Source: Buttiauxella warmboldiae
Lineage (GTDB): Bacteria > Pseudomonadota > Gammaproteobacteria > Enterobacterales > Enterobacteriaceae
Direction: 5' to 3'
DNA: 40,944 nucleotides
NCBI RefSeq assembly: GCF_003818135.1
Contig: NZ_RPOH01000086.1
Span: 1 to 40,944 of the forward strand
The notes beneath the pieces were generated by a model. The model made no database searches, had not been told where the DNA came from, and saw nothing but the letters and a program-made list of their open reading frames with translations. Positions 9,604 to 20,325 of this stretch are shown piece by piece. The stretch's first letter is position 1; the number at the start of each line of letters is the position of its first letter. A program made the translations under genes and the position numbers.

Positions 9604-10391
9604 GCGTTCTCCTCCTGAAGCTGATAAGCCGGGTGCCAGCGCAGCCAGATACGTTCAAGTAATTGCGCGCTGAGATCGGCCAGTTTGCCGAGCAGGGCGT
9701 ACAAAATAATGGCGACCACCACCACATCGGTTTGCAGGAATTCGCGGGCGTTCATCGCCAGGTAACCAATTCCCGAACTCGCTGAAATGGTCTCGGCCAC
9801 GATTAAAGTCAGCCACATCAGGCCTAAAGCGAAACGAATGCCAACCATTATCGACGGCAGCGCGCCGGGCAAAATCACCTGGGCAAACAGGCTAACGCCA
9901 GACAACCCATAGCTGCGTGCCATCTCAAGTAAGCCCTGGTCGATATTGCGAATACCGTGCCAGGTATTGATGTAAATCGGGAACAGCGTGCCGAGGGCCA
10001 CCAGGAAAATCTTCGCCGACTCGTCAATGCCGAACCACAAAATCACCAACGGAATTAACGCCAGGTGCGGGACGTTGCGCAGCATCTGTATTGAGCTGTC
10101 CAGCAGGCGTTCCCCCCAGCGCGACAGGCCGCTAATCAGCCCAAGAATTAAACCCAGCGATCCACCAATACTGAAACCGATCGCCGCACGCCATGAGCTA
10201 ATTGCCAGGTGTTGCCACAGCTCACCGCTCGCGGAAAGATTCCAGAATGTCACCACCACCCCTTCCGGCGAAGGGAGGATACGCGAGGAGAGCCAGCCTG
10301 CGCTTGATGAAAGCTGCCAGATGGCGATAACCGCCACCGGCAGCGCCCACGGGGCCAGCCGCAATAGTAGTTTGTGCGTTGTCTGGGTCAT
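9600..10391 (-). CDS. ssuC: Aliphatic sulfonate ABC transporter, permease
   Basis: Inner-membrane permease of SsuABC, binding-protein-dependent transport family. 263 residues from the ATG at 10391 ([12 protein letters not shown]), equal to E. coli SsuC and preceded by GGAG seven bases upstream. A longer in-frame start at 10436 has no support. Several hydrophobic helices are evident, the first in [16 protein letters not shown]. The EAA-type loop that docks the ATPase lies in the [20 protein letters not shown] region. Stop overlaps ssuB; start is 10 nt after ssuD. Confidence 0.96.
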   Translation of the reverse strand: MTQTTHKLLLRLAPWALPVAVIAIWQLSSSAGWLSSRILPSPEGVVVTFWNLSASGELWQHLAISSWRAAIGFSIGGSLGLILGLISGLSRWGERLLDSSIQMLRNVPHLALIPLVILWFGIDESAKIFLVALGTLFPIYINTWHGIRNIDQGLLEMARSYGLSGVSLFAQVILPGALPSIMVGIRFALGLMWLTLIVAETISASSGIGYLAMNAREFLQTDVVVVAIILYALLGKLADLSAQLLERIWLRWHPAYQLQEENA

Positions 10392-10401
10392 TGGCGGCTC
10401 C

Positions 10402-11547
10402 TTAGCTTTGTGCAGTTTTGCGCGGGATGAAGTCATTCGCTATAACTTCACCTTTTTCATGGACCTGGCGCGGTTGTGGGATCTGTGGAATGGCAACATC
10501 CAGATGCGGGAACAGTAATTCGCCCACGCGATACGCTTCTTCCAGATGCGGGTAACCGGAGAAAATAAAGCTGTCGATACCCAGGGCTGCATATTCGTTG
10601 ATGCGAGCCGCAACCGTTGGGCCATCGCCTACCAGCGCAGTACCTGCGCCGCCACGTACCAGGCCGACCCCCGCCCACAGGTTCGGGCTGATTTCCAGGT
10701 TGTCTCTCTTGCCGCCGTGCAACGCCGCCATGCGCTGTTGGCCGACGGAATCGGTGCGCGCAAAAGCGGCCTGCGCTTTGGCAATAGTTTCATCGTCAAG
10801 TTGGGAAATCAGACGGTTGGCGGCGTCCCACGCTTCTTTATTCGTTTCACGCACAATCACATGCAGGCGAATACCGAAACGTACGGTGCGTCCGTGTGCG
10901 GCGGCTTTTGCGCGAACCTGCTCGATTTTCTCTTTCACCAAATGCGGCGGTTCGCCCCAGGTGAGATAGAGATCAACCTGCTCAGCAGCCAGATCCTGCG
11001 CCACCTCTGAAGAGCCGCCAAAGTAGAGCGGTGGACGGGGCTGTTGTACCGGCGCGAACAGCAGTTTCGCTCCCTTAACCTTAATATGTTTGCCCTCAAA
11101 ATCGACCGTTTCGCCTTCCAGCACGCGACGCCAGACATGGGTAAACTCGGAGGACGCTTCATAACGCTGCTGATGATTAAGGAATACGCCATCTGCGGCT
11201 AGCTCTTCCGGGTCGCTGCCGGTCACCAGGTTAAATAAAGCGCGCCCGTTGGAAAGCCTGTCGAGCGTTGCGGCCTGACGTGCGGCGACAGTTGGGGAAG
11301 TTACGCTCGGGCGTAGCGCGACAAGAAATTTCAAACGCTGCGTCACCGGGATCATGGATGCGGCAACCAGCCAGGCATCTTCACATGAACGACCCGTTGG
11401 GATCAGTACACCAGTAAAGCCGATTCTGTCTGCCGCCTGGGCAATTTGTTGCAGGTAGCCATGGTCAACCGGGCGCGCGGAGTCGTTGCTGCCTAAGTAA
11501 TGGCCATCGCCATGGGTAGGTAAAAACCAAAATATATTCAAGCTCAT
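10402..11547 (-). CDS. ssuD: FMNH2-dependent alkanesulfonate monooxygenase
   Basis: Bacterial-luciferase-like (TIM barrel) monooxygenase that cleaves alkanesulfonates to an aldehyde and sulfite, using FMNH2 delivered by SsuE and O2. 381 residues. The N-terminus [19 protein letters not shown] and internal [14 protein letters not shown] and [14 protein letters not shown] are typical of SsuD. Its ATG overlaps the ssuA stop (ATGA). The operon should be induced under sulfate limitation. Confidence 0.97.
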   Translation of the reverse strand: MSLNIFWFLPTHGDGHYLGSNDSARPVDHGYLQQIAQAADRIGFTGVLIPTGRSCEDAWLVAASMIPVTQRLKFLVALRPSVTSPTVAARQAATLDRLSNGRALFNLVTGSDPEELAADGVFLNHQQRYEASSEFTHVWRRVLEGETVDFEGKHIKVKGAKLLFAPVQQPRPPLYFGGSSEVAQDLAAEQVDLYLTWGEPPHLVKEKIEQVRAKAAAHGRTVRFGIRLHVIVRETNKEAWDAANRLISQLDDETIAKAQAAFARTDSVGQQRMAALHGGKRDNLEISPNLWAGVGLVRGGAGTALVGDGPTVAARINEYAALGIDSFIFSGYPHLEEAYRVGELLFPHLDVAIPQIPQPRQVHEKGEVIANDFIPRKTAQS

Positions 11548-12521
11548 GATTTATCTCCTTTAGCAGTGGCTGTTGGCTGCCAGATTCGGGTGCGGATATC
11601 GACTTTTTTAGGCACTAAGCGGTTGTCATAAAACAGGTCTGCGGTTTGCTGTTGTTTCGCAGCGGTTTCGGCACTGACCGGGGTAATCACCGTCGGCGGG
11701 CGGTGATCGAAATAGGTGGCGATGACGTTTTCAGGCAGCCCCATGGTTTTTGCCAGTAGCGCAACGCTTGCATCACGCTGGCTATGGGTTAACGCATCGG
11801 CGTCGCTGAATCTCTTCAGTACCTGCTGCAGGAATGCGCCATTTTTTTCGGCATACGGGCGGGATGCGAGGTAAAACGAACCGGTTTGATTTAGCCCGCT
11901 GCCATCGGTTAATACCCGAACACCACCGTTTAAAAGCGCTGCGGAGTAGTACGGATCCCAAATCGCCCAGGCATCCACGTTGCCCTGCTGGAAGGCGGCG
12001 CGAGCATCGGCTGGTGTTAAATAAGCGGCCTGCACATCGGTAAATTTCAGCCCGGCTTTTTGTAGCGCCCTCAATACCAGGTTGTGGGCGCTGGAGCCTT
12101 TCTGGAAGGCGATTTTATGCCCTTTCAGGTCGGCCACGGTTTTAAGCGGACTGTTTTCCGGCACCAGAATCACTTCGGCTTTTGGTTTGGCCGGTTCAGA
12201 ACCGATGTAAACCAGGTCGGCTCCTGCCGCCTGGGCGAAAATGGGCGGAATGTCACCGGTGCTGCCCAAATCGATACTGCCAATATTCAACGCCTCCAGC
12301 ATTTGCGGGCCGGCGGGGAACTCAATCCACTGGAATTTGGTTTGCGGGTACTCTTTTTCCAGCAGCCGATGGCTTTTTGCCAGCACCATGCTGACTGAGC
12401 CTTTTTGATAACCAATCCGCAGCTGTTCCGGCCCGGGTTCGGCGGCGTGAAGCGTAGCGCTCAGACTCAGTGCACCCGCCAGCATTAGCCAGGGGGCCGT
12501 TTGTTTTAGCAGGTTAAACAT
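11544..12521 (-). CDS. ssuA: Aliphatic sulfonate-binding periplasmic protein
   Basis: Periplasmic substrate-binding component of SsuABC. I chose the ATG at 12521 ([10 protein letters not shown]): it follows AGGAG at good spacing and gives a 26-residue signal peptide ending in ATLHA, before [15 protein letters not shown]. That makes 325 residues, close to E. coli (319). The open frame extends 55 codons upstream, but that part lies inside ssuE and lacks a leader sequence. The core [17 protein letters not shown] is characteristic. The start overlaps the ssuE end by 8 nt. Confidence 0.95.
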   Translation of the reverse strand: MFNLLKQTAPWLMLAGALSLSATLHAAEPGPEQLRIGYQKGSVSMVLAKSHRLLEKEYPQTKFQWIEFPAGPQMLEALNIGSIDLGSTGDIPPIFAQAAGADLVYIGSEPAKPKAEVILVPENSPLKTVADLKGHKIAFQKGSSAHNLVLRALQKAGLKFTDVQAAYLTPADARAAFQQGNVDAWAIWDPYYSAALLNGGVRVLTDGSGLNQTGSFYLASRPYAEKNGAFLQQVLKRFSDADALTHSQRDASVALLAKTMGLPENVIATYFDHRPPTVITPVSAETAAKQQQTADLFYDNRLVPKKVDIRTRIWQPTATAKGDKS

Positions 12522-13089
12522 GAGCCACTCCTTGAGTGCTAAAAGGGGAAGAGATAATAAAATCGCGGCGATGCAGTGCCTGCCAGAAAGTTTCCAGCGC
12601 GTCGTCAAGACGCAGATGTAAATTGCTGCTGAACACGGGTTGATGCTGGTAATCCGCAATCTGGCCGTCATCAGCAAAGACGCCATGTAGGATTTCCTGA
12701 GCTTTCAGCGCGTTAAGCACCGGTTTCAGGGCATAATCCACAGCCAGCATATGCGCGACGGTGCCGCCGGTGGCGAAAGGCAGAACCACCTTTTTCTCCA
12801 GCGCGCGCTCAGGCAGCAGGTCGAGCAGCGTCTTTAGCGCGCCTGAAAACGACGCTTTATAGACGGGGGTGGCGATAATTACGCCGTCAGCCTGCTGCAA
12901 CTGTTCGGTTAACGCTAACAGCGCCGGGCTATCAAAACGGGCGTACAGTAAATCTTCAGCCGCGAAGTTTTGCAGGTGCCAGTGACACACCTCGATATCC
13001 AGAGCGCTTAATTTTTCGCGGGCATATTCCAGCAGCGCGCTGGAACGGGAGGGGAAGCGCGGGCTTCCAGCCAGGGTTATCACTCGCAT
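12514..13089 (-). CDS. ssuE: NAD(P)H-dependent FMN reductase
   Basis: Flavodoxin-fold reductase that supplies FMNH2 to SsuD; 191 residues, as in E. coli. The flavin phosphate loop GSPRFPSRS lies at residues 8-16. [14 protein letters not shown] and [19 protein letters not shown] are conserved in SsuE. It is the first gene of ssuEADCB, with AAGGA upstream of its ATG. Regulation by Cbl/CysB is known in E. coli; I could not delimit such sites in 13090-13220. Confidence 0.96.
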   Translation of the reverse strand: MRVITLAGSPRFPSRSSALLEYAREKLSALDIEVCHWHLQNFAAEDLLYARFDSPALLALTEQLQQADGVIIATPVYKASFSGALKTLLDLLPERALEKKVVLPFATGGTVAHMLAVDYALKPVLNALKAQEILHGVFADDGQIADYQHQPVFSSNLHLRLDDALETFWQALHRRDFIISSPFSTQGVAHV

Positions 13090-13226
13090 AGCGTTTCCTT
13101 ATAACTAATTGTTCACATTTAGGTGGTATTGATAACAATTGAGGGTGATAGTGGCGCAGAACTGTTATTCCACTAAATGATTTATCCGGGATAGAAATTC
13201 TAAAAAACGCATAACAGACGGGAGAG

Positions 13227-13242
13227 AAGAAAACGTTTGCGT
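13227..13242 (+). promoter_or_regulatory. PurR operator of pyrD
   Basis: The 16-mer AAGAAAACGTTTGCGT matches the PurR consensus ACGCAAACGTTTGCGT at 14 of 16 positions, with a perfect right half. It lies about 28 bp upstream of the likely -35. PurR repression of pyrD is established in E. coli; here it is inferred from the site. Confidence 0.8.
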
Positions 13243-13270
13243 TGATTGAGCCTTTTTTGTTGCAGGTCAA

Positions 13271-13299
13271 TTCCATTCAGCGCAGTTATCGTGAATAAT
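13271..13299 (+). promoter_or_regulatory. pyrD promoter
   Basis: -35 TTCCAT (13271-13276) and -10 AATAAT (13294-13299) with a 17-bp spacer. This places initiation in the CCCCGG run at 13304-13309, as in E. coli pyrD. Confidence 0.65.
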
Positions 13300-13303
13300 A
13301 CGG

Positions 13304-13322
13304 CCCCGGTTTGCATACCGGG
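13304..13322 (+). promoter_or_regulatory. pyrD pyrimidine-sensing 5' hairpin
   Basis: CCCGGT (13305-13310) pairs with ACCGGG (13317-13322), just 5' of the SD CAGGAGAG. In E. coli and Salmonella, transcripts starting at C when CTP is plentiful carry the full stem, which blocks the SD. When CTP is low, initiation shifts to the downstream G and the stem is lost. The same geometry is visible here. Confidence 0.8.
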
Positions 13323-13337
13323 AATCCAGGAGAGTTC

Positions 13338-14348
13338 ATGTACTATCCCTTCGTTCGTAAAGCCCTTTTCAGGCTCGATCCAGAGCGCGCTCATGAAGTG
13401 ACATTCCAGCAATTGCGTCGTGTATCAGGTACACCACTCGAATGGCTGGTGCGGCAAAATGTGCCGTTTAAACCCGTTACCTGCATGGGATTGACCTTTA
13501 AGAATCCATTAGGCCTGGCCGCAGGCCTGGATAAAAATGGTGAATGCATTGATGCGCTGGGTGCAATGGGCTTTGGCTCCATTGAAATTGGCACCGTAAC
13601 GCCTCGCCCACAGCCTGGAAATGACAAGCCGCGCATTTTTCGTCTGGTTGAGGCCGAAGGTCTGATCAACCGCATGGGCTTCAATAACCATGGCGTTGAT
13701 AACCTGGTCGAGAATGTCAAAAAATCCCATTTCGACGGGATACTGGGCATCAATATTGGTAAGAATAAAGATACGCCCGTAGAGCAAGGGAAAGACGATT
13801 ATTTGATCTGTATGGATAAAATTTATCCGTATGCCGGTTATATCGCGATCAATATTTCGTCGCCAAATACTCCAGGGTTACGCACGCTGCAATATGGTGA
13901 AGCACTGGACGATCTGTTAACTGCCATCAAAAATAAGCAGCAGGAACTTCAGGCGTTGCATCACAAATATGTGCCAGTGGCGGTGAAGATCGCGCCGGAT
14001 CTTTCCGTAGAGGAATTGATCCAGGTAGCCGATAGCTTAGTTCGCCATAATATTGATGGGGTCATTGCGACCAATACTACTCTGGATCGTAGCCTGGTTC
14101 AGGGCATGAAATATTGTGATGAAATGGGGGGATTAAGCGGCCGCCCGGTGCAGTTGAAAAGTACTGAAATTATTCGCCGTTTATCACAAGAATTAAACGG
14201 TCGGTTACCGATTATCGGTGTTGGCGGTATTGATTCAGTGATTGCAGCACGTGAGAAAATGGCGGCGGGGGCCTCGCTGGTACAAATATATTCCGGCTTC
14301 ATATTTAAAGGCCCACCGCTGATTAAAGAAATCATTTCAGGTCTGTAA
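13338..14348 (+). CDS. pyrD: Dihydroorotate dehydrogenase (quinone), class 2
   Basis: Membrane-associated FMN enzyme that oxidises dihydroorotate to orotate with quinone as acceptor, the fourth step of pyrimidine synthesis. 336 residues from the ATG at 13338, equal to E. coli. The longer open frame from 13311 would start inside the regulatory hairpin. The N-terminal helices [20 protein letters not shown] contact membrane and quinone. The catalytic base is Ser175 in [13 protein letters not shown]-binding segments include [11 protein letters not shown]. It is flanked by a strong terminator at 14367-14394. Confidence 0.98.
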   Translation: MYYPFVRKALFRLDPERAHEVTFQQLRRVSGTPLEWLVRQNVPFKPVTCMGLTFKNPLGLAAGLDKNGECIDALGAMGFGSIEIGTVTPRPQPGNDKPRIFRLVEAEGLINRMGFNNHGVDNLVENVKKSHFDGILGINIGKNKDTPVEQGKDDYLICMDKIYPYAGYIAINISSPNTPGLRTLQYGEALDDLLTAIKNKQQELQALHHKYVPVAVKIAPDLSVEELIQVADSLVRHNIDGVIATNTTLDRSLVQGMKYCDEMGGLSGRPVQLKSTEIIRRLSQELNGRLPIIGVGGIDSVIAAREKMAAGASLVQIYSGFIFKGPPLIKEIISGL

Positions 14349-14366
14349 TCATTTTACTTTCCAGAT

Positions 14367-14394
14367 AACCGGAGCTTTATTTCCTGCTCCGGTT
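14367..14394 (+). terminator. Terminator of pyrD
   Basis: 9-bp perfect stem AACCGGAGC (14367-14375) and GCTCCGGTT (14386-14394), 10-nt loop, then GTTTTATATT. Confidence 0.88.
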
Positions 14395-14513
14395 GTTTTA
14401 TATTCCATCACTGTTGCTAATTTGAACATATTGGTCTTTTATTAATATGTTGATTTACGAAGCGGCGATAAGGATATTTTAAAGCGCAGAAAAAGACGAA
14501 AAGGCAAATAATT

Positions 14514-15056
14514 ATGCGGATGAAACCGGACGATAACTGGCGTTGGTATTATGACGAAGAGCACGATCGCATGATGCTCGATTTAGCCAATGGCATGCTG
14601 TTCCGTTCCCGTTTTCCACGTAAGATGCTTACCCCTGATGCCTTTGAAAACACAGGTTTTTGCGTTGACGATGCCGCTTTGTTCTTCTCCTTTGAAGAAA
14701 AATGTCGCGACCTGCTGTTAAGCAAAGAACAGCGTGCGGAACTGGTATTAAATGCGCTGGTGGCGATTCGTTATCTGAAGCCACAAATGCCAAAAAGCTG
14801 GCACTTTATCTCCCATGGGGAAAGCTGGCAGCCCGCTGCGGGCGATGCGGCCTGCGTCTGGTTGAGTGATGATATGCAGCAGGTCAATCTGCTGGTGGTC
14901 GAAACGGGCGATAACGCGGCGCTCTGCTTACTGGCGCAACCGGGTCTACAACTGGCTGGCCGCACCATGCAGTTGGGTGATGCAATAAAAGTGATGAATG
15001 ACAGATTAAGGCCGCACCCGCTAAGAAATGAGCTTAACCTCGATCAGGCTGTTTAA
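14514..15056 (+). CDS. zapC: Cell division protein ZapC
   Basis: FtsZ-ring-associated protein that promotes FtsZ protofilament bundling at midcell. 180 residues, the same as E. coli ZapC (YcbW), with a near-identical start [20 protein letters not shown] and a C-terminus ending LDQAV. No membrane segment. Its TAA stop shares bases with the stop of convergent ycbX (15053-15056), so there is no intergenic terminator. Confidence 0.95.
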   Translation: MRMKPDDNWRWYYDEEHDRMMLDLANGMLFRSRFPRKMLTPDAFENTGFCVDDAALFFSFEEKCRDLLLSKEQRAELVLNALVAIRYLKPQMPKSWHFISHGESWQPAAGDAACVWLSDDMQQVNLLVVETGDNAALCLLAQPGLQLAGRTMQLGDAIKVMNDRLRPHPLRNELNLDQAV

Positions 15057-16165
15057 TTCCCTGAAAGCTCTACGTCTCCCGCCGGAATACAGCTGCAGCA
15101 CAGAATCGTGCCGTCATTACTGATAGCGCTTTTCTTCAATGCCTTAACTTCACCACTGACTAACTTAATTCGGCAGCTGCCGCAAATGCCCGCCCGGCAA
15201 GAATAGGGGACGCGAATACCCTGCTGTTCGAGCTGTTCCAGCAAAATTTGCTGGTTATTGCCGTGAAATTGTTGGCCCTGCCAGTTAATTTCAACGCGGC
15301 TTTCAGGCTGTGATTCAGGTTGAATGCCCGGCTCAACTTGCCCTGCGCCATAAGCTTTTGCGGGTTTCGTCGCTAATACTTCCAGCTCATCGCCAACGCG
15401 GATAACGCCGCTATTACGGGCAATTAAGTTCTGACCAAAATCAACGTCGCCATTATCAAGCGCGGTGCGGAATTGCTGCAGAGTTGCCAGCGGCTCGCCG
15501 CTCGGGTGTTTACGCCCACGTTCCGGGCTGACGGTTGTTAAAATACAGCGGCTACAGGGTTTGACGACATCAAACATGACGCCACCAATGCGTACCACCT
15601 GCCAGCTGTCTTCTGCCCAGGGCTGTGCTCCGGTAACGACTATATTCGGGCGGAACTGCGTCATTTTAACGCTTGCCGGGCAGCGGTTTTGCAAATCACG
15701 CAGTGAAGCTTCATTGGTCAGCAGGAACGGATAACCATCGGCAAAAGATAAAGGGACTTCCTGATGGCGTTTTACGCGGCGCGTTAACGTTGCGCCCAGC
15801 CAGCGTAACTGAACGGGGCGCGAGAAAAAGCCGCTCAGCCACTGGTTGATTTCATCAGGCGCTATTTGCGCGGTGAAATGGTTTCCCCAGACCTCGGTCG
15901 GCTCGGCCTGCGGCTGAAAATCTGCAAAACGTACGCAGGCGGAACTGCCGTCGGGTGCGCTCAGGAACAAACCATCGTGAGTGATTGCTGGAGTAAACAG
16001 TACCATTTCCGGTGAGGTGCGCGCGGTAATAAAAGTGCCGTCGGGTTCGGTCAGCATAAAGATGCGATCGCAGGCGAAACCGCTGCTGGTTGCCAGCGCA
16101 TGGGAGAGGGCAAGTCCGCGCATCGATTTCACCGGGTGAATATAAAGCTGGGATAAGACGATCAT
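15053..16165 (-). CDS. ycbX: MOSC-domain Fe-S protein YcbX
   Basis: Molybdenum-cofactor-dependent reductase that detoxifies N-hydroxylated bases such as 6-hydroxylaminopurine in E. coli. 370 residues from the ATG at 16165 ([15 protein letters not shown]), preceded by GGAG; the frame upstream to 16195 is unlikely. Domains in order: MOSC N-terminal barrel (about 1-120), MOSC (about 130-265) with the conserved Cys in KPCSRCILT, and a C-terminal plant-type 2Fe-2S ferredoxin (about 285-370) with CRAGICGSC and CCSC. Divergent from rlmKL. Confidence 0.93.
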   Translation of the reverse strand: MIVLSQLYIHPVKSMRGLALSHALATSSGFACDRIFMLTEPDGTFITARTSPEMVLFTPAITHDGLFLSAPDGSSACVRFADFQPQAEPTEVWGNHFTAQIAPDEINQWLSGFFSRPVQLRWLGATLTRRVKRHQEVPLSFADGYPFLLTNEASLRDLQNRCPASVKMTQFRPNIVVTGAQPWAEDSWQVVRIGGVMFDVVKPCSRCILTTVSPERGRKHPSGEPLATLQQFRTALDNGDVDFGQNLIARNSGVIRVGDELEVLATKPAKAYGAGQVEPGIQPESQPESRVEINWQGQQFHGNNQQILLEQLEQQGIRVPYSCRAGICGSCRIKLVSGEVKALKKSAISNDGTILCCSCIPAGDVELSGN

Positions 16166-16278
16166 CGCGCGCTCCATGCAGAAATAAATAGGCAATATAA
16201 GAGGCCAACTTTATGACATGCGTGGCGGATTGGCTATAATGCGCCACAATTTTCTTTTTACACCTGATAAGTGACGAT

Positions 16279-18396
16279 ATGAATTCTCTGTTTGCCAGTA
16301 CGGCGCGTGGGCTTGAAGAGCTATTAAAAACTGAACTGGAGGGCCTTGGTGCGCAAGCATGCCAGGTGGTTCAGGGCGGCGTACATTACCAGGGGGACTC
16401 ACGTCTGCTCTATCAAAGCCTGATGTGGAGCCGCCTTGCGTCCCGCATTCTGCTGCCTTTAAACGAATGCAGTGTTTATAGCGATCTGGATTTGTACCTC
16501 GGCGTACAGACCATCGACTGGCCTGCGCTGTTTGGCCCGGATGCCACCTTCGCGGTGCATTTCAGCGGCCTGAACGACGTCATTCGTAATAGCCAGTACG
16601 GCGCATTAAAAGTGAAGGATGCGATTGTTGACTCCTTTACCCGCAAAAACCTGCCGCGTCCAAACGTCGAACGTGAACAGCCAGACCTGCGTATTAACGT
16701 CTGGTTGAATAAAGACACCGCCAGCATTGCGCTGGATTTAAGCGGCGAAGGGCTGCACCAGCGCGGCTACCGTGACAGCACCGGGGCTGCGCCAATAAAA
16801 GAGACGCTGGCCTCCGCCATCGTGATGCGCTCAGGCTGGCAGCCTGGCACGCCGCTGCTCGATCCCATGTGCGGCTCCGGTACGTTATTGATCGAAGCGG
16901 CGATGATCGCCACCGATCGCGCCCCGGGTTTGCACCGCAAGCACTGGGGGTTCCTGGGCTGGGCGAATCACGATGTGGATTTATGGAAAGAAATTACCAC
17001 TGAAGCGCAGGTTCGCGCCCGTAAAGGCCTGGGTGAATATACTTCGCGTTTCTTCGGTTCGGATAATGATTCACGCGTAATCGAACGCGCGCGTGCCAAC
17101 ACCCGCCGCGCGGGTCTGGCCGATATCATCAGCTATGAAGTCAGAGATGTGGCGAAGCTGAACAACCCGCTGCCGGAAGGCCCGGTGGGGACCGTTATCA
17201 GTAACCCACCTTACGGCGAGCGCCTGGACAGCGAACCTGCGCTGATCGCGCTGCACAGCCTGCTTGGCCGCAACATGAAGAGCCATTTTGGCGGCTGGAA
17301 TTTGTCGCTGTTTAGCGCATCGCCCGATCTGTTGAGCTGCCTGCAGCTGCGTGCTGAACGCCAGTTCAAAGCGAAGAACGGTCCGCTGGATTGCGTGCAG
17401 AAAAACTATCAATTATCGGCTACCAGCACGGGTGCGCAATCAGGCCAGATTGCTGATGATTACGCCAACCGCCTGCGCAAAAATATCAAAAAACTCGACA
17501 AATGGGCGCGCCAGGAAGGCATCGAATGCTATCGAATTTACGATGCCGATTTGCCAGACTATAACGTTGCTGTTGACCGCTACGGCGAGTGGGTTGTGGT
17601 TCAAGAATATGCGCCGCCGAAAACGGTTGATGCCAACAAAGCGCGTCAGCGTCTGTTTGATGTGATTGCAGCAACAATGTCTGTACTGGAATTGCCATCC
17701 AACCGCCTGATCCTGAAAACCCGCGAGCGCCAGAAAGGGAAAAGTCAGTATCAGAAAATGGATGAGAAGGGCGACTTCATGGAAGTGAGCGAATATAACG
17801 CTCGTCTGTGGGTCAACCTGACTGATTACCTTGATACCGGTCTGTTCCTCGACCACCGTATTGCGCGCCAGATGCTGGGCAAAATGAGCAAAGGGAAAGA
17901 CTTCCTTAACCTGTTTGCTTACACCGGCAGTGCGACCGTTCATGCGGGCCTGGGCGGCGCGAAAACGACAACCACCGTCGATATGTCGCGTACCTATCTG
18001 GAGTGGGCGGAGCGTAACTTACGTCTTAACGGCTTGAGCGGCCGCGCGCACCGTCTGATTCAGGCTGACTGCCTGGGCTGGCTGCGTGAAACCGATGAAC
18101 AGTTTGATCTGATCTTTATCGATCCACCGACGTTCTCAAACTCAAAACGTATGGAAGAATCTTTTGATGTCCAGCGCGACCACCTGGTGCTGATGAAAGA
18201 CCTGAAGCGCCTGTTGCGCCATGGCGGCACCATTATGTTCTCCAACAATAAACGCGGCTTCAAAATGGACTTTGACGGGCTGGCTAACCTCGGCCTGAGC
18301 GCTCAGGAAATCACGCAAAAAACCCTGTCGCAAGACTTTGCCCGTAATCGCCAAATTCATAACTGCTGGCTCGTGACTCACGTCGCCAAGGATTAA
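16279..18396 (+). CDS. rlmL: Bifunctional 23S rRNA methyltransferase RlmKL (m2G2445 and m7G2069)
   Basis: One protein carries two SAM-dependent methyltransferases that modify helix 74 of 23S rRNA. 705 residues (E. coli 702). The N-terminal THUMP domain (about 40-155) binds RNA. RlmL follows, with SAM motif [14 protein letters not shown] and catalytic NPPY from Asn309. The C-terminal RlmK half has [16 protein letters not shown] and [10 protein letters not shown] around Asp615. The SD before the ATG is weak. Only 5 nt separate it from uup, so they are probably co-transcribed. Confidence 0.97.
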   Translation: MNSLFASTARGLEELLKTELEGLGAQACQVVQGGVHYQGDSRLLYQSLMWSRLASRILLPLNECSVYSDLDLYLGVQTIDWPALFGPDATFAVHFSGLNDVIRNSQYGALKVKDAIVDSFTRKNLPRPNVEREQPDLRINVWLNKDTASIALDLSGEGLHQRGYRDSTGAAPIKETLASAIVMRSGWQPGTPLLDPMCGSGTLLIEAAMIATDRAPGLHRKHWGFLGWANHDVDLWKEITTEAQVRARKGLGEYTSRFFGSDNDSRVIERARANTRRAGLADIISYEVRDVAKLNNPLPEGPVGTVISNPPYGERLDSEPALIALHSLLGRNMKSHFGGWNLSLFSASPDLLSCLQLRAERQFKAKNGPLDCVQKNYQLSATSTGAQSGQIADDYANRLRKNIKKLDKWARQEGIECYRIYDADLPDYNVAVDRYGEWVVVQEYAPPKTVDANKARQRLFDVIAATMSVLELPSNRLILKTRERQKGKSQYQKMDEKGDFMEVSEYNARLWVNLTDYLDTGLFLDHRIARQMLGKMSKGKDFLNLFAYTGSATVHAGLGGAKTTTTVDMSRTYLEWAERNLRLNGLSGRAHRLIQADCLGWLRETDEQFDLIFIDPPTFSNSKRMEESFDVQRDHLVLMKDLKRLLRHGGTIMFSNNKRGFKMDFDGLANLGLSAQEITQKTLSQDFARNRQIHNCWLVTHVAKD

Positions 18397-18401
18397 TTGT
18401 C

Positions 18402-20309
18402 ATGTCATTAATTAGTATGCACGGTGCCTGGCTGTCGTTTAGCGACGCGCCGCTATTAGATAACACTGAACTCCATATCGAAGAAAACGAACGCGTCTGT
18501 CTGGTTGGCCGTAACGGCGCGGGTAAATCCACGCTGATGAAGATCCTCAATCGTGAAGTGCCGTTGGATGACGGCCGCATGATTTACGAGCAAGATTTGA
18601 TCGTTGCGCGTTTGCAGCAAGATCCCCCGCGTAACGTGGCGGGCACGGTTTACGATTTCGTTGCGGAAGGCGTGGAAGAGCAGGCGGAACATCTCAAGGC
18701 CTATCACGATATTTCTCATAAAGTGATGACCGATCCGAGTGATAAAAACCTCAACGAGATGGCGCGTATTCAGGAAATTCTGGATAACCAGAACCTCTGG
18801 CAGCTCGAAAGCCGTATTACCGAAGTGCTGCTGCAGCTGGGCCTGGATGCGGATACTGAGCTGTCTGCGCTTTCCGGCGGCTGGTTGCGTAAAGCGGCGC
18901 TGGGCCGTGCGCTGGTGAGTTCTCCGCGCGTATTGCTGCTGGATGAACCGACGAACCACCTGGATATTGAAGCTATCGACTGGCTGGAAGGCTTCCTGAA
19001 AGAGTTCCAGGGCAGCATCGTGTTTATTTCCCACGACCGTTCATTTATTCGCAATATGGCGACGCGCATTGTCGATCTCGATCGCGGCAAATTGGTTTCT
19101 TACCCAGGCGACTACGACCAGTATTTGCTGGCGAAAGAAGAAGCGCTGCGCGTTGAAGATCTGCAAAATGCCGAGTTCGATCGCAAGCTGGCGCAGGAAG
19201 AAGTCTGGATCCGCCAGGGCATTAAAGCTCGTCGCACCCGTAACGAAGGGCGCGTTCGCGCGTTAAAAGCGATGCGTAACGAACGCAGCGCGCGCCGTGA
19301 AGTGCTGGGCAGCGCTAAAATGCAGGTCGAGGAGGCCGCTCGTTCCGGCAAAATCGTCTTTGAGATGGAAGATGTTTGCTACTCCATTGCACAACGCGCA
19401 TTGGTCAAAGACTTCTCGGCTCAGGTGCAACGCAGCGACAAAATCGCATTGGTGGGGCCAAACGGCTGCGGCAAAACCACATTGTTGAAACTAATGTTGG
19501 GGCAACTGGAAGCCGACAGCGGGCGCGTACACTGCGGTACTAAACTGGAAGTGGCGTACTTTGACCAGCACCGTGCCGAGCTTGATCCAGACCGTACCGT
19601 GATGGACAACCTTGCGGAAGGCAAACAGGAAGTGATGGTGAACGGTAAGCCACGCCATGTTCTGGGCTACCTGCAGGACTTCTTGTTCCATCCCAAACGC
19701 GCGATGACGCCTGTACGTGCGTTGTCAGGCGGTGAGCGTAACCGTCTGTTACTTGCGCGCTTATTCCTGAAGCCAAGCAACCTGCTGATTCTCGATGAGC
19801 CGACCAATGACCTGGATGTTGAAACGCTCGAACTATTAGAAGAGCTGATCGATGGCTACCAGGGCACCGTGATGCTGGTGAGCCACGATCGTCAATTTGT
19901 GGATAACACCGTTACCGAATGCTGGATTTTTGAAGGCGAAGGCAAAATTGGCCGCTATGTGGGTGGCTATCACGATGCCAAAGGCCAGCAGTCTTCTGCC
20001 CACTCTTTGCGCCAGCCGGTGACAGATAAAGCGCAAAACAGCCAGCCGGCAAAGGCGGAGGCTGTTAAACGCGCGAGCAGCAAGCTAAGCTATAACCTGC
20101 AGCGTGAATTAGAGCAGTTACCACAGCGTCTTGAACAACTTGAGGCCGAGCTGGAAGTGCTTCAGGCGAAGGTTGGCGATGCTGAGTTCTTTAACCAGCC
20201 ACATGATGTTACGCAAAAAACATTGAGCGACATGTCTGCGGCGGAAAAAGCACTGGAAGAGGCTTTTGAACGCTGGGAATATCTTGAAGCGCTGAAAAAC
20301 GGCGCGTAA
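18402..20309 (+). CDS. uup: ABC-F family ATPase Uup
   Basis: Soluble duplicated ABC ATPase acting at the ribosome. Loss in E. coli raises precise excision of transposons and affects ribosome assembly. 635 residues, with no membrane domain. First ABC: GRNGAGKST, LSGGWLRKAALGRAL, LLLDEPTNHLD. Second ABC: GPNGCGKTT near residue 352, LSGGERNRLLLARL, LILDEPTNDLD. A linker of the ABC-F type lies between them. The C-terminal 75 residues form a charged coiled coil (LQRELEQLPQRLEQLEAEL) that binds DNA in Uup. Follows rlmKL closely. Confidence 0.96.
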   Translation: MSLISMHGAWLSFSDAPLLDNTELHIEENERVCLVGRNGAGKSTLMKILNREVPLDDGRMIYEQDLIVARLQQDPPRNVAGTVYDFVAEGVEEQAEHLKAYHDISHKVMTDPSDKNLNEMARIQEILDNQNLWQLESRITEVLLQLGLDADTELSALSGGWLRKAALGRALVSSPRVLLLDEPTNHLDIEAIDWLEGFLKEFQGSIVFISHDRSFIRNMATRIVDLDRGKLVSYPGDYDQYLLAKEEALRVEDLQNAEFDRKLAQEEVWIRQGIKARRTRNEGRVRALKAMRNERSARREVLGSAKMQVEEAARSGKIVFEMEDVCYSIAQRALVKDFSAQVQRSDKIALVGPNGCGKTTLLKLMLGQLEADSGRVHCGTKLEVAYFDQHRAELDPDRTVMDNLAEGKQEVMVNGKPRHVLGYLQDFLFHPKRAMTPVRALSGGERNRLLLARLFLKPSNLLILDEPTNDLDVETLELLEELIDGYQGTVMLVSHDRQFVDNTVTECWIFEGEGKIGRYVGGYHDAKGQQSSAHSLRQPVTDKAQNSQPAKAEAVKRASSKLSYNLQRELEQLPQRLEQLEAELEVLQAKVGDAEFFNQPHDVTQKTLSDMSAAEKALEEAFERWEYLEALKNGA

Positions 20310-20325
20310 CACAAGGAGACACGAT

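Noticed and set aside
11544-12686. Longer start for ssuA (380 codons)
   Set aside because: The extra 55 codons lie inside ssuE; the ATG at 12521 has a good SD and opens a signal peptide.
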